A DNA stretch of 64,000 nucleotides from Reticulitermes lucifugus. Lineage: Eukaryota; Arthropoda; Insecta; Blattodea; Rhinotermitidae. The position numbers and the translations under genes were made by a program. Positions within the stretch are counted from its first letter, which is position 1. Every line of letters starts with the position of its first letter. Below are positions 47,066-58,572 of the stretch, in pieces. The notes beneath the pieces are model-generated. The model was given only the letters and a program-made list of their open reading frames with translations. It searched no databases and was not told the origin of the DNA. The DNA lies in contig JAKCWW010000037.1 in assembly GCA_026260175.1 (NCBI GenBank), positions 93,962-157,961 of the forward strand. The letters run 5' to 3'.

Positions 47066-48890
47066 GTCTCTCCGATCGTAGAAACGGACTTACAATAGAT
47101 CATAATTGATATTTCGTAAACGTCGAGAAATATTTCTTACATTCATCTTCGAAACGGCGAGATTTACAGTTCAGTATATTCGATTGTTAGGTCCAGATTG
47201 TAAAATATTTCTTCGGCCTCAGCTTGCAATTCACAGAGAAGTCTGCCTTGTTTATAAAGACCAATTACGGCCAGACACCGTAAATAAATATTGGACTTTA
47301 TGTAAAATGTCTGTTATATTTTCCGTCAAAACATCTTAATGTGTCGAAAAATTGTAGTAAAATCCCCAAGAAAGAAATGTAATGAAAATCCGTCCTTTGG
47401 AACTTGCACTATTTCAACCTGACAGACGGACGGGTAGACATGACGAGGCTAATATTAACTCTTTCCATTTAATTTGCGAAATACGCTGCATTTTAAAAGT
47501 ACTGAGTATCTTTAGACTGTAAGCTTGTTATTAGTTCTACAATTAATACCGAATATGTCCGTAAACGACACTGAACAGCTTGGCTTTAAATGGACGAGGG
47601 CTGTGTTGTTTATGATGTAAGAAATGAAATATTGTATATAGTAAATGTGAATGAAAAATTTTGAAGCTTTGTTTAATTAACACTTTCTGCGATAATTTAT
47701 CTTCTCATTTTTTCCACTACATGGACTATATTTTTACAGAAATACAGAAATTAAGTCTCTAGAATCTTACTAATCCTCAAATGTAAAATTTAACAGCAAT
47801 CCTCCCTTGGAGATTGAGATATTTATTCGTACAGATAGATGGATACGGCAGTACCCTATGCGCATATTTGTTTGTTTCTGAGTTAACCTGTCTCATTTCT
47901 ACCCACCTTTTAATAACTACTCAGAATTTTTTAGGAGTTCTCAGATTCACAGCTGTGGTCAGTTTCAGTATCTACTGAGTGTCGTCTGCTGCCTGCTCGT
48001 AATTTTGGCTGAAAAGTTTGAATGTGCAGCGAGGAATTGCTGAGTATTAAATTTGAAATGCATTGTACCATTCACCTTTAAATTTCAAGGGATGCATTTA
48101 AAGCGGATTTGACTTTAATTCATGTTAAACTTTCGCCTGAACACCTGCAGTAATAATTTCTTTATTCTTGAGGTCACATGATTCCGCGTCTTGAAATTGT
48201 GGCCTGTAATTGGTCCATTATGTATCCCTCGGATAATAGACGAATAAATATGGAGCCTTGGTGGAATAAATTTTATATTGTACAACTAAAGTTCTTGGTG
48301 AGGAACCTTTCCCAGAAAACTTTGTTTAACATAAAGCCCACGTGGACTGCCCTGGGAATGAACCAGGGACAGCGCTGACAAAAACCGGAAAACAATAATT
48401 TAGATCGATATAAATATTTATACGATTTTCAAGAGATATTAATCAAAATTTGAAGGGTGAAACACTACAATACCTGAAAAAATTCCGTGCTCCAAAATTA
48501 AGAGTCAGTTTCGTTTTCTGAATTACACGATTCAGATATGCGTTATAGCCCGCGTTGTCAGACTAATTTTTTCGTCCTGAGGTGTTTTATCTAAGCCACA
48601 ATACCACTGAAATATTGAAGTATGTATTAATTTAAGCCGGGATTCCATTAATAAAATTATAAGTTAAACACCTTGAGATTGAGTACTTACTAAGGCGTTG
48701 AAAATGCTTATTATATTTACAATACAATAACTAGGCCAGAGCCTGATCTATGAAATTCCCTTCATCTTTTGTTCCCTGATATTCAAGTGCATCGCAGAAA
48801 AATACATAAACGGCTTCGTGTGTACGTATGCGTATACTAATGGCAAATTGACTGAATGAAATTTAATTTTTTATTATATTTTAGGCTCAC
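47066..48890. other. No gene seen; fragment of the 440-bp repeat tail
   Basis: 47395-47500 contains cctgacagacggacgggtag, then acatgacgaggctaatatta, related to the tail of the repeats at 7210 and 23960. A weaker relative may lie at about 47795-47850. Confidence 0.4.
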
Positions 48891-48892
48891 CA

Positions 48893-49100
48893 CAATGGCC
48901 GTGTGATTTAAGGTCTCTATCTTCTAACGCTCTAATACAAGAATCGTGACTTCGAATCATACTTGGTCTTGGGTATAGGCATTCCTCTGTGTTTGTTTTG
49001 CTGCGTAGGCTCTGGCCTTGCGACGGGCCGATCACCCGTCCAAGGCGTCCTTGAAACTCTCAGAAGATTCAGAACCCCGGGAAAGAGAGGCCGTGGGTGG
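48893..49100 (+). repeat. Old, diverged SINE (family 1-like)
   Basis: aatggccgtgtgatttaagg, then cgtgacttcgaatcatactt and further on cttgcgacgggccgatcacc follow the order of the family 1 copies (gtggcc.cgcgatctaagg, gggttcgaatcccgc, tttgcgacgggaagatcac). Confidence 0.5.
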
Positions 49101-49129
49101 CATTAGTCTGAGGCAGATATGTAGAAATA

Positions 49130-49265
49130 AAAATGGATAGAGACAGAGATAGACATAGGTGAATAGGCATACTCGTAGATTGTATAGCTTATACAGATAG
49201 GTAGATTACAGAAGTATACAGAGATATATAACAGATATAGACAGATAAGGAGATAGATATATGAG
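49130..49265. repeat. Degenerate GATA/GACA-rich tract
   Basis: Repeated gataga, gacaga and agataggtag units with interruptions, for example gatagagacagagatagaca at the start. Confidence 0.8.
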
Positions 49266-50233
49266 TTGGTAAATAAACAGCTACATTTGTTTCTTAATAA
49301 AATTAATCCTATAAATTGAATGTTATTCTAATTGAAATTCGTAGATCATTTCTTTGCGTGAAGGCATAACGCACATTTGAAAAACACTTTCATAAATATT
49401 AAAGAATTATAGGAATACTTCTTCTTGTCCAAAAGTAGAATGACAACAGGATTATCTGCCTTTTTTAAATAATAGGCCATATAAGAAGCTTACAGTCACT
49501 TTCGATCCGATACCTTTGAAAGGCATAAAGACGATTCTGAAATGATCTTCTAGGAAGCTAAAAGATAAAATAATTATTAAGTCGAAAGAAATAATAAAGA
49601 GGTATATTACAGGATTACATATTGTGCAATGCTTGAAAAGAAGAATCATACAGAACGAAACAAAAAAGTATAGTGCAAAATTGTGTAAAAATCTATAATG
49701 AAGTTTATCATAATTTTGTAGTCCCTATAATCTTGAAGACTGAGAATTTGATATTAATGTCACAGCGACGTTCATGAACATTGTTTTGGAATAAGGCAGA
49801 AAATAATACACGTCACATAGTATATCGGGCATAATGCTGGAGGAAAAACGCGAAGATGATAATACGCTCAAAAGCAGCTGTTCCATAAAAATGAGTTTTA
49901 CACGTGATCAACCAGAGCTCAGCACTTTGCAATTATCCTAATGCTAAAAACACATATCTAAGAAGTAGGCTAAAAATTAATTTGTAAAAAAGCATGCTGC
50001 GATTTTAACAAACGGATAGCATAAGCGAAACTGAAGGTAAAATTTACATTTGCGTAGCAGCAATTTTCGTAAAAATGTTCGCATGTACACAATGCGAATG
50101 GAAATCGTGAACGTGACACCAAATTTTAGCTGTATAGGAGAAGAGTTAGGTTTATGGAATATAATGTGATTATTATTATTGTTACTATTATTATTCAAAT
50201 AGCTTGCAATTAGTAGTAGCAGGAGTAGTAGCG

Positions 50234-50266
<33 letters not shown>

Positions 50267-51809
50267 CGAGGAGGAGGACGAATAGTAGTAGCAGCAGCAG
50301 CAACACACGTTTTGCATCAAAAGAATTCTCTCTCTCTTAAACAGCGTACCCTTTACGTTAGAACGTATTACTGCACCGTTCAGGCATCATTCGTAAAGTT
50401 CTGCCTCTACTCCTATCACACAACTCGTAATATTTCTGCCCACATTATCATCCGATCACTGTATATTTCCTTCGATTAGACAGCAATTAATCCTTTATTA
50501 TTTTATGCCTCTTCGAGGAACTGGTTTGTCTCTGTTAGAAAGACCTTCAGCAAAGCCTTAGCCTCAAGCTGATTTATAACTGGATGTCTTCAGGTTTTGA
50601 AGAGCGTTCCAGAAATGTTGTCATAAAACAGAAGTGAATAATTTAGTCTCAGCACTTTTCATATAGTCTATTCTCTTATACTTCTTTGATATTTTGTAAA
50701 TTGCTTGTACAAGACTATCTTCCCTTTTCCGCATATGGACTAGAAGCCACTAGCACACTGTTTGTTAACTCAATCCCTTGAAGGCCGTGACGGAGTGCAA
50801 GACGTCATGAAACTGAAACACTTAGGCCTATTATTGCTTTCGCAATAGAACCAGAGGCATCTTTTCAATCTGGTTGGAGATTTATTCAATAACCAGTGAA
50901 CGCACACATGCCAGTACCCGAAGTTAATTGTAATACAGCAAGGAAATAATTATTTGTTTCCTGCTAAGGTACGGAGCAATACACCCGACTATTTTCCTGT
51001 TTCCCCTCACACTATGTAGACAGCACAGTGGAGGAACACCCAGGTTTTGAACCTGGCCACAAGATATGTCCCTCTTTGGCAGAAATTTCTGGTTTTGTGC
51101 CCTATGCACATTTCGTGATATCAACCCGCGCACACAAGGAATTATGAAGCACGCACACTTCTATACCGTTAAGTTAAAAATAAAAGGCAAGTACGGAACA
51201 AATGACCAGAGGACATTTCTCTTTAAACTCTGATATAAAGACAATGACAAAGCAGAAACAACTGTCCAGAAGGGAAGGACACTATGACTGGAAAAGTGAG
51301 TAACCTTCAGTTGTTGGAAGTATACAAGTGCAGTTTATCATGATTTACTGTTGGCCCAAGTTGAGTGTGTTTTGTATATTCATTTAGCTTTTATGACCTT
51401 GCTTTTGTATACCACAAAGTTTCTGTTGTCCAATACATTATACATAAAAAGGTGCGTGCGATCTCTATGCCAGCTTATTCCAGGGAGAAGGGCAGGGTAA
51501 TAGCGCCAATAAAAGTGACCACTGTAATGATTTTGTATACTGAATTGTATTTTGTCGGGTAACAGCATACTCCACGAAAATGATAAATGAGTAGACTACT
51601 GCCGTTAGCAAGGTAAAAACAATTCACTTTATCACACTTTTAACAATCCTTAAAGTAGTTTTATCCTAATAGATTCACATCTATTGTAGTACTAAAATCG
51701 TTAAACGGAAGTACAAAACGAAGCGAGTAACAAAAAATCACTTTTATTTGAAAATTTAAGAGAAACATTTAAATTTTTATTCAATCTAGGGGGTTCCGAA
51801 TTTAAGAAT
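49266..51809. other. No gene seen; triplet microsatellite
   Basis: A (TAG)n/(GTA)n tract with AGC and GGA variants covers about 50216-50300. A tRNA-like string at about 51010-51060 (aggttttgaacctgg) is too weak to call. Confidence 0.4.
50216..50300. repeat. (GTA)n and related triplet microsatellite
   Basis: A near-continuous run of gta triplets, then gga and gca runs. Confidence 0.9.
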
Positions 51810-51814
51810 TATTT

Positions 51815-51936
51815 ATTTCCCCTGTGCATAAAATTTAAAAAAGACCAACAAATGCATTGAGTGTACGAATGCAATTTTATTACATAGTAACCACCAACAT
51901 GTTTCAGTCATTCATGTGGCCATTTTCAGGGTGGTA
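51815..51936 (-). repeat. Ribozyme-like short element, copy F
   Basis: Minus strand: accaccctgaaaatggccac, then gactgaaacatgttggtggt. Stem I (accacc/ggtggt) is perfect and GAAAC-ATGTT is kept, but the core is CTGAAAA. The distal stem is reduced to TGCAT/ATGCA (51825-51829 with 51852-51856). Confidence 0.6.
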
Positions 51937-52119
51937 ATAACAAGAACACAATTAAAATTATAATGTGTGAAAATCAATCCAATTGAAAAACATATAACTA
52001 TGGTTAAATTCAAGGTTAAAAGAGATATATATATATGTATAAAGAATTAGAAGCTAAAATATTGTTCTACGCCATGTACAACAAATTTTGATCGACACTC
52101 TTTTAACGGTGAATTTAAC

Positions 52120-52600
52120 AAAGATTATATGATGGCCTATTAACATCAATGGAATATATAATCGAAATCACAATCGCCACTATCACTATGCTTTCGAAGG
52201 TTTCGGCCTCGTGGCCCGTTCCGGTCTCAATATTACAACCTAAAGTCCCTTTAATGGGCGTATTGGGTTCCTTTTTTCTGCTGGCTGGTATTTAAGAACA
52301 GCGTGAGGGAGTCTGACTCTGTCCATCCTACTAATATGTCGTATCCATTTATTGTTACAATTGCGATTTTTTCCAAAAGTGCTTGTGATTTTAGTTTCGT
52401 CAGAATATGTAACTTGTTTGGTGGTCAAAGGGCATGTATTAGTTTCTCTGAAAAATTTCATCTCTGTTGCTGTGATTCTGGATTTGTCTTGTTCTTTTAG
52501 TGTCCAGTGTTCACAGCCGTGTAGTAGGGTAAATATTACTAGTGTTCTTTATTCGTAGTCTGATTTGCTTCTGGACGTTTGAAGGCTTTATAACTTGCTT
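52120..52600 (-). mobile_element. LINE fragment, reverse-transcriptase C-terminus
   Basis: Minus-strand translation: LVIFTLLHGCEHWTLKEQDK, SRITATEMKFFRETNTC, then KWIRHISRMDRVRLPHAVLK and YQPAEKRNPIRPLKGL. The order LLYGCExWT...EMKFxR...WxxHVxRMxxxRLP...YxPxGRRxxGRPxKR is typical of non-LTR retrotransposons. The upstream part shifts frame and has stops. It is a different element from that at 4.7-5.6 kb. Confidence 0.75.
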
Positions 52601-54430
52601 GAAGACAAATATTATCTATAATAACTTTGTTTAATTTGTTGTAACAGCTTGTTATTTTGCTTACGATGCATACCGATTAACTGTACGAGTTTATTTGTTC
52701 TGTACTTCTGTTATTATTATCTTGCTTGTGATGGGGTCTCTCCCGCTGAATGCCGTTTGAATATAAAACTACTCAAAGCTCAAGTGTGAACCGGGACAGA
52801 AGTGTTTACCCTAAGTTCGACTTCTTCCACCTTGACTTTAGCATGCGCACAACACGTAAATGTACCGCGGCCTTAATGGGAAGTAGCTAAGAAATGATGA
52901 TGAGCATAACAGCAGATAATAACAATTTAAATATTACCATCTATAGCAGAAAGTTAACTGATGTTTACCAGAGTTCTAATCAGTTAAAATTAAACACTAC
53001 CATTTCACAAAAATTAGGTGGACGTGCAATGTTGGGACGTTCTATATTTACAACAATTAATTAATTAATTAAATGAAGCTTAATCCTTGAAGAACTGATT
53101 ATCGGTTAGTGGTCAATAAACTTCCTTATCACGGAAAACTAAGATTAATTCCCTGTTCACAACAACGCCCTACTAGACCATGTTCTAATCCAAATTCAAT
53201 CCAGCACACTTTCGGAAGTTGTTCCTTTATGAAAAATTTTAATATTCTTTTCCCATCTACAATTAGGTCGCCTCAGCTTTCCCTGCAAAAAAATGTGTAT
53301 TTCTCATCTCCCCCTGCTTACCACACGGTCCGCTCACCTTACACTTCTTTATTTCATCCTCTAATGATATTATTTGATGGTAGCATATTCGCAGTTTTTT
53401 TTAAAGTACTAGTTTTCTTTTTATTACTTTGTACTACTGAGCATGCGCGCACGCACACTCGTTTACACAAATATGTATTTATTTCAATACTGAAGTTATT
53501 AATAAATAAATAAATAAATAGATAAAAGAAAATAAAAAAGAATAAAGAAACAGCGAAAAAAGGAAAGAAAAGAAAACTTTCTTCGTTATCATACAAAATT
53601 AGAAAAGGTTTTTAAATTAAATATACCTTATAGAAAAATATTGCAACTAGACCTACATTATCCTTCGATCTCGAAACGTCTAATGACCCCGTAGACTTTC
53701 ATGACTGAAAATGTAGACTAAATCTATGATTATGTAGCTAATAGTGAAAAGAAATTTTAAAGACAATGAAAAGAATTTGAAATCTTTCTTATTCAAAGTG
53801 TTTTTCCAAGCGCCAACGAGGCCTGTTTTGCCGTTAATTTCGTAAATTATTTGGACTGTTCATCTCCAATACATAACACGGTCCCTAAAGTAGGTTTTCA
53901 TTATTAAGGAACAACTCGAATGCATCTAGCGTGAAAGTATTCAGTTCCTAAAATGAAGGCCATTCACTTCCATCGTAGCTAAACAAACATTAGCCTTATT
54001 TCTGATTTTGTGATCCATTAAATTTCGTTGTGCCCTGCTAACTATTTTATGTTTCATTTTAATAAAAAATAGTTGTTTACTGTCACAGTCATAACTGAGA
54101 GTGTGACGTTTCTACTCAAAGCCATTGTGATGGATTCACCCATAACCTAAATTTCCAGACTTACTGTACATTTTTACGCAACGTGTATTTTAAAAACTGG
54201 ATGGAAATTTGGGAACGGGTTTTAAATTGCATTGTTGAACACAGGATGATGGATTCTGTAGATAGCTCACAGCCGAAGGTAATTCCTGGTTGACCTTGTC
54301 TTATGAACAGGGTCCACGACCAGCTACAGCAGGAGGGAATATCATGCTTTGCCTTTCCGCCAGAAATTTAACACAGGAAACACCCAAATACAAATGTGAA
54401 TTTAAATGTTGACAGGCCAAAAATTAAATC
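52601..54430. other. No gene seen; simple repeats
   Basis: (AATA)n at about 53502-53521 is followed by a purine-rich strand to about 53578. No exon was recognised. Confidence 0.45.
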
Positions 54431-54439
54431 AGTATCTGT

Positions 54440-54515
54440 CCAAAAACAATTAATTCTATTTATTATGTAGTAATACATGTTTAAACCTATCTCACGTCAT
54501 CCTCAGGTTCACAAA
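54440..54515 (-). repeat. Eroded possible copy of the ribozyme-like element
   Basis: Minus strand: cctgaggatgacgtgagata, then ggtttaaacatgtattacta. CTGAGGA fits CUGANGA and AAACATGTA is kept, but GAAAC has become TAAAC and the hairpin is lost. Confidence 0.3.
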
Positions 54516-54574
54516 TGGTTTTAAAATATATTAAGGAAGAAATATACATTAGGTAAGTCCGCAAGTGCCGATCC

Positions 54575-54847
54575 CAGTGGCCGCGCGATCTAAGGCATGG
54601 GTTCGCGGCCGCTAGCTTACTGGGATTGTGGGTTCGAATCCCGCCGGGGGCATGGATGTCTGTCTGTTNNNNNNNNNNNNNNNNNNNNNNNNNNNNNNNN
54701 NNNNNNNNNNNNNNNNNNTGGTCCCTCGTCCAGAGGAGTCCTACCGAGTATGGTGTGTCTAAAGTGTGATCGTGAAGCCTCGAACAATGAGGCGACTTGG
54801 CCCCCTAGGGGCTGTCGAGCCCTTGAAAGAAAAAAAAGAAAAAAAAA
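54575..54847 (+). repeat. tRNA-derived SINE (family 1), Talua-like head, with assembly gap
   Basis: The head is cagtggccgcgcgatctaag, then tgggttcgaatcccgccggg (B box). 54669-54718 is N. The body has cgtccagaggagtcctaccg and tggtgtgtctaaagtgtgat, and the tail is an A-rich run. gcaagt at 54561-54566 and 54853-54858 may be the inner part of a target duplication. The head resembles, from memory, the termite Talua SINEs. Confidence 0.8.
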
Positions 54848-56819
54848 GGTTTGCAAGTAAATAGAGTTGTGTTTGACGGCAGTTTTATTAATTAATTAAG
54901 TGCAGTTACTCCGCTTGCTTCCCATTTCTTTACTCGTATTCAAAATAGGGCTTATCTTTTGAACCCACGTAACAAGTACACTTGAGGGTCTTTAAAAGAA
55001 TCCCCTGTGTTGGGACATAAATTCTAAACAAAATTGTCTGTGCGTGGTGACAGTAACATATGCACGAACAGAATTATTGTAGCCTATTTTTTCCCATAAC
55101 AATGTTTTGAAGTCAGGGTCAATTTTTATTATAAAAAGTGACGCATTTGTTGGCGGACCGGACGTGCATTCATCAATCTCTGTATGCATTGTACTCAGTG
55201 TTCCAAACAGATCATTTTAATGGTGACCAGTGTACCGTCACTTGCATGACCAATCGGCTAACTGGACCACAGGGACGTTACAGAGCGTTAAACCCATTTA
55301 GGTTTATTTATTATATTTTGTTGCAGTATTGACGGGTGGCGTATGGAATATAAAATATTTAATGTGGGATTTGTATGTAAACCAAATCACTGGTCCAGCA
55401 CCAACGAACGACAGTCTTCCCTGCTCTTTTCCTTCAAAGAAAGTAAAGTGATAAGCATTCTATTTCTGAATGTTGTACCAAAGATAAATAAAGGTAAATA
55501 ATTTTACAGGCGTTTATGAACGCCACTGAAGCGATAATATGCACTAAATTTTTAAGGGTCATTTTAATTTTTGTTACTGGAGAATCTACACAGGAAGAAG
55601 TTCTAAAATACACAGAGGGTTGAACTGAGACAGAGATTATTGGCATAAATTGCACTTGTTGAGATACTATTTGTTAGAGTGATTTATTTAACAATTCTTA
55701 TTACCTGATTAAGTTATGTAGCCTCCAATAATAAAATGTTTGTCACTGTAAATGGGAAGACAGTACGTGGAGGAGAATAGTCACGGCCTATTTAAAGATA
55801 TTTATAACCATTCAACTGGGACTTTCGAAAGCGAGTTTGTGAACTAGACTGCGGAGCCGAATCTTTGGGCTTTCAGGTATCAGAAAGATCCTTCAACCAC
55901 AGAGGTTATGCAGTGCCGAGTTGCTGTAAAGATGATTACGTTTGATAAGTAGATGAAGACTTGGAAAGATCAGCTTACTTTTGGTACCATGGTATTTGCG
56001 TGAAGAAAGAGAGAAAAAAAATCTTTGCCTAGATGGTTCGTAGACCAGTCGAAATTTGAAAAGAGAAGATGAAAAAACAAATACCCTCCATTTTCAGAAT
56101 AAAGCTACATGTTTGTGTAAGAATACAGGAGGATTTCCTGCAATTATTAGAATTTTAATTTTTCCCCGTGTGGGATCACATACTTGATATTATTATTATT
56201 ATTATTATTATTATTAGTACTACCTTAAATTGTGCTAAATTGAAATTTAAACAATTGCATAAAACCCTTTTCCTATATATTTATATAAATAGCCTGATTA
56301 TGACCCAAGAAGGGCCGAGATATGTAGCTTTATTTTAAAAATAACGGTTTTTTTTCAAAAAAATTCAAGTTGCGTTGGATTGTGTGCCGTTAAGTAGAAA
56401 TTAGTTACTGTATAAAGAAAAAAATATCACGCGTCAAGTATCGTGTTACTTTTTGGTTTATGAAGAGACACATACACACACACACACCCATATATATATA
56501 TATGTGTGTGTGTATGTGTTTTAAAGAACTGTGCCTATACGAAGGACAGTATTTCTGAACTGAGAAATAAGTAATAGAAACTGGAAGAACAATGTAATGA
56601 TAAGTTTATTTTTTAATATACCAAGTATTAACTACATGTTTTAACCCATTACTCAATAATTTTTAATGGGGTTACAAATAATTTGTTACCGAACACTGCA
56701 TAGCTAAAAGTTTCTGCTGACTGCATTATAAAGACGTTACTTCACATGTGAAGCTAGGAAACACAAACCAACATCTTTTTCTTTCCACTACAAGCATTTA
56801 TAGCCATGGGCTCAGAAGA
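54848..56819. other. No gene seen; microsatellites
   Basis: (ATT)n lies at about 56188-56215, and (CA)n-(TA)n-(TG)n at about 56468-56520. No exon was recognised. Confidence 0.45.
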
Positions 56820-56859
56820 ACACAAAATATTACCATTAGGCAGCACATAGAGATGGACG

Positions 56860-56963
56860 AATTGACTTAAAAAACGAACAAAATGCACCTCAATTTCACC
56901 TTTATTATGTATTAATCGACCCCTACATATGTTTCGGTTTTATGTAAAACCATCTTCAGGGGG
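56860..56963 (-). repeat. Ribozyme-like short element, copy G (best preserved single copy)
   Basis: Minus strand: acccc, CTGAAGA, T, then ggttttacataaaacc, GAAAC, ATATGTA, ggggt. Stem I is acccc/ggggt (5 bp), the internal hairpin ggtttt/aaaacc is perfect with an acat loop, and acat/atgt could form a short stem III before the GTA triplet. The one departure from the hammerhead core is the extra T before the hairpin, shared by all copies. The distal stem is not clear. Confidence 0.75.
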
Positions 56964-57844
56964 TTCAAAAACTACGTTCATTCAACATCCAATGTTAATT
57001 CTAGCATTATACTGTGCAATATATTTGTATGCAAGTTACTATCACTTATAAAATCAGTATTTAAAACATGTACAAAAACACAGAGTCTAAAATCCTTAAA
57101 AATTCGTCAAATTTCGTGTCGAAATAGTAAAATGCAGCAGTTTCTATCACTATGTTCCTTATACACCTCTGGCTCTTTTGTTCTTGGTTTTGTATACTTG
57201 ATGGACATTTAGTAATTATGTCCTGCTGTTTTCTGTCGTGTTTGAGCATAATAAACAGGATAAAGACATACACGCTCAGAACACAGTTTGTAAGGGAAGA
57301 AACACTATACTGTCTCTAATCGAGCGGGGGGGGAAGGGGGTTTAATTTTGAGAAACACCTCTGTACGAAAACTGCCGTTGATGATTGGAGCATGAGGTCT
57401 ATTTTACAGCTTCGAAAATGCAGGGCGGAAGGACGTAGGACCAAGGAATAAAACGGAGATAGATTTCGAGCAGCCGGCAGCAGCGTAGGAATACGGAAGG
57501 AAAAGGAAGGCTGTTTGATGAAACCTTGTACTGAAGAACGGAGTAAGAATGGAAACCTTGATGGTGCGCCCTAGTGACGCGTAGACTTAGTGATTTATAT
57601 AGTCTGCAGCTTATGCACTAAATGGACAGCTACTGAGGAAGCTGACTTTGTGAAATGTAATCTAGTGACAAAGTCTTAATATGTCTAGCTCCATTTTATT
57701 TACTTTAATATTTACTCCTTTCTATATTTTGTCACTATCAAACACGCCACATATCTAAATATTACCACGTGAATTACATTACCAAAATAGCATTACGAAC
57801 AAAAGAAAAACTGTTCTTGCACACGGCACATAAGGGGAGTGGAG

Positions 57845-58030
57845 GTGTAGTTCCACTCATCCTTAACTTCGGCCCTAGATGGAGGTGCGTGTGTAACTTC
57901 ATGCCCCACCGCTTTACCCCCGGGGTAAGAATAATCGGTACCCTTTAATTAGGAGGCTGCGTAGGCCCCAGAGGTACTCAGTACGTTTTGGAGAAGAAAA
58001 AAATCTCTTGCCCTTGTTGGGATTATACAT
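57845..58030 (-). repeat. tRNA-derived SINE (family 2), 3' part
   Basis: Minus strand: gaagttacacacgcacctcc, atctagggccgaagttaagg, then atgagtggaactacacctcc, matching the bodies at 17870-17930 and 23260-23310. Confidence 0.65.
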
Positions 58031-58327
58031 AAAGCTGCACATCATATAAATTTTCTTATGACAGGCTAAGAAGAATAGCATCGTACTAAGAGAAGTTTGT
58101 TTCTTTCGCTGGTGTTTCTGTGAATATCTCAATAAATAGACACCACGATGGATTCTTTCTTTTGGCCACAAGTTCCAGTTCACTCTAGTAATTCCCAAAT
58201 TCTCCAAGTGAATTTCATGAAAACAGCGGGTAAGAACGCACAGTCTCTCCCGTTCACAAATACACGCGGCGCCTCCGAAGTCCCTCCCCGGTTCTGATTT
58301 AGAAACTACTATCAAAACCCGCCTATT

Positions 58328-58572
58328 CTGGTGGCCTCGCAGTCTAAGGCGCGGGATCTGCGGCCGCTAGCTTGCTGGGATTGAGGCTCCGAATTCCGCC
58401 GGGAGCATGGATGTCTGTACATTTTTAAATGATGTGTGTTGTCAGAAGTCTTTGCGACGGGAAGATCACTCGCCCAGAGGAGTCTGACCGATTGTGGTGT
58501 GTCTGAGTGTGATCTCGGAACCTCAACAATGACAAGGCCTAGGCCCACTAGGGCTGTCGAACCATAAAAAAA
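58328..58572 (+). repeat. tRNA-derived SINE (family 1), full copy
   Basis: The head is tggcctcgcagtctaaggcg, with a degenerate B box ggctccgaattccgccggga. The middle is ctttgcgacgggaagatcac, the 3' body tggtgtgtctgagtgtgatc, and the tail is an A run at about 58565-58572. It shows that the gap in the 54.6-kb copy hides about 60 to 70 bases. Confidence 0.8.

Noticed and set aside
49977-50306. Open frame with a long Leu run
   Set aside because: It is a translation of the (GTA)n/(TAC)n microsatellite.
51010-51060. Possible tRNA gene or SINE B box (aggttttgaacctgg)
   Set aside because: No matching A box at the right distance and no cloverleaf.
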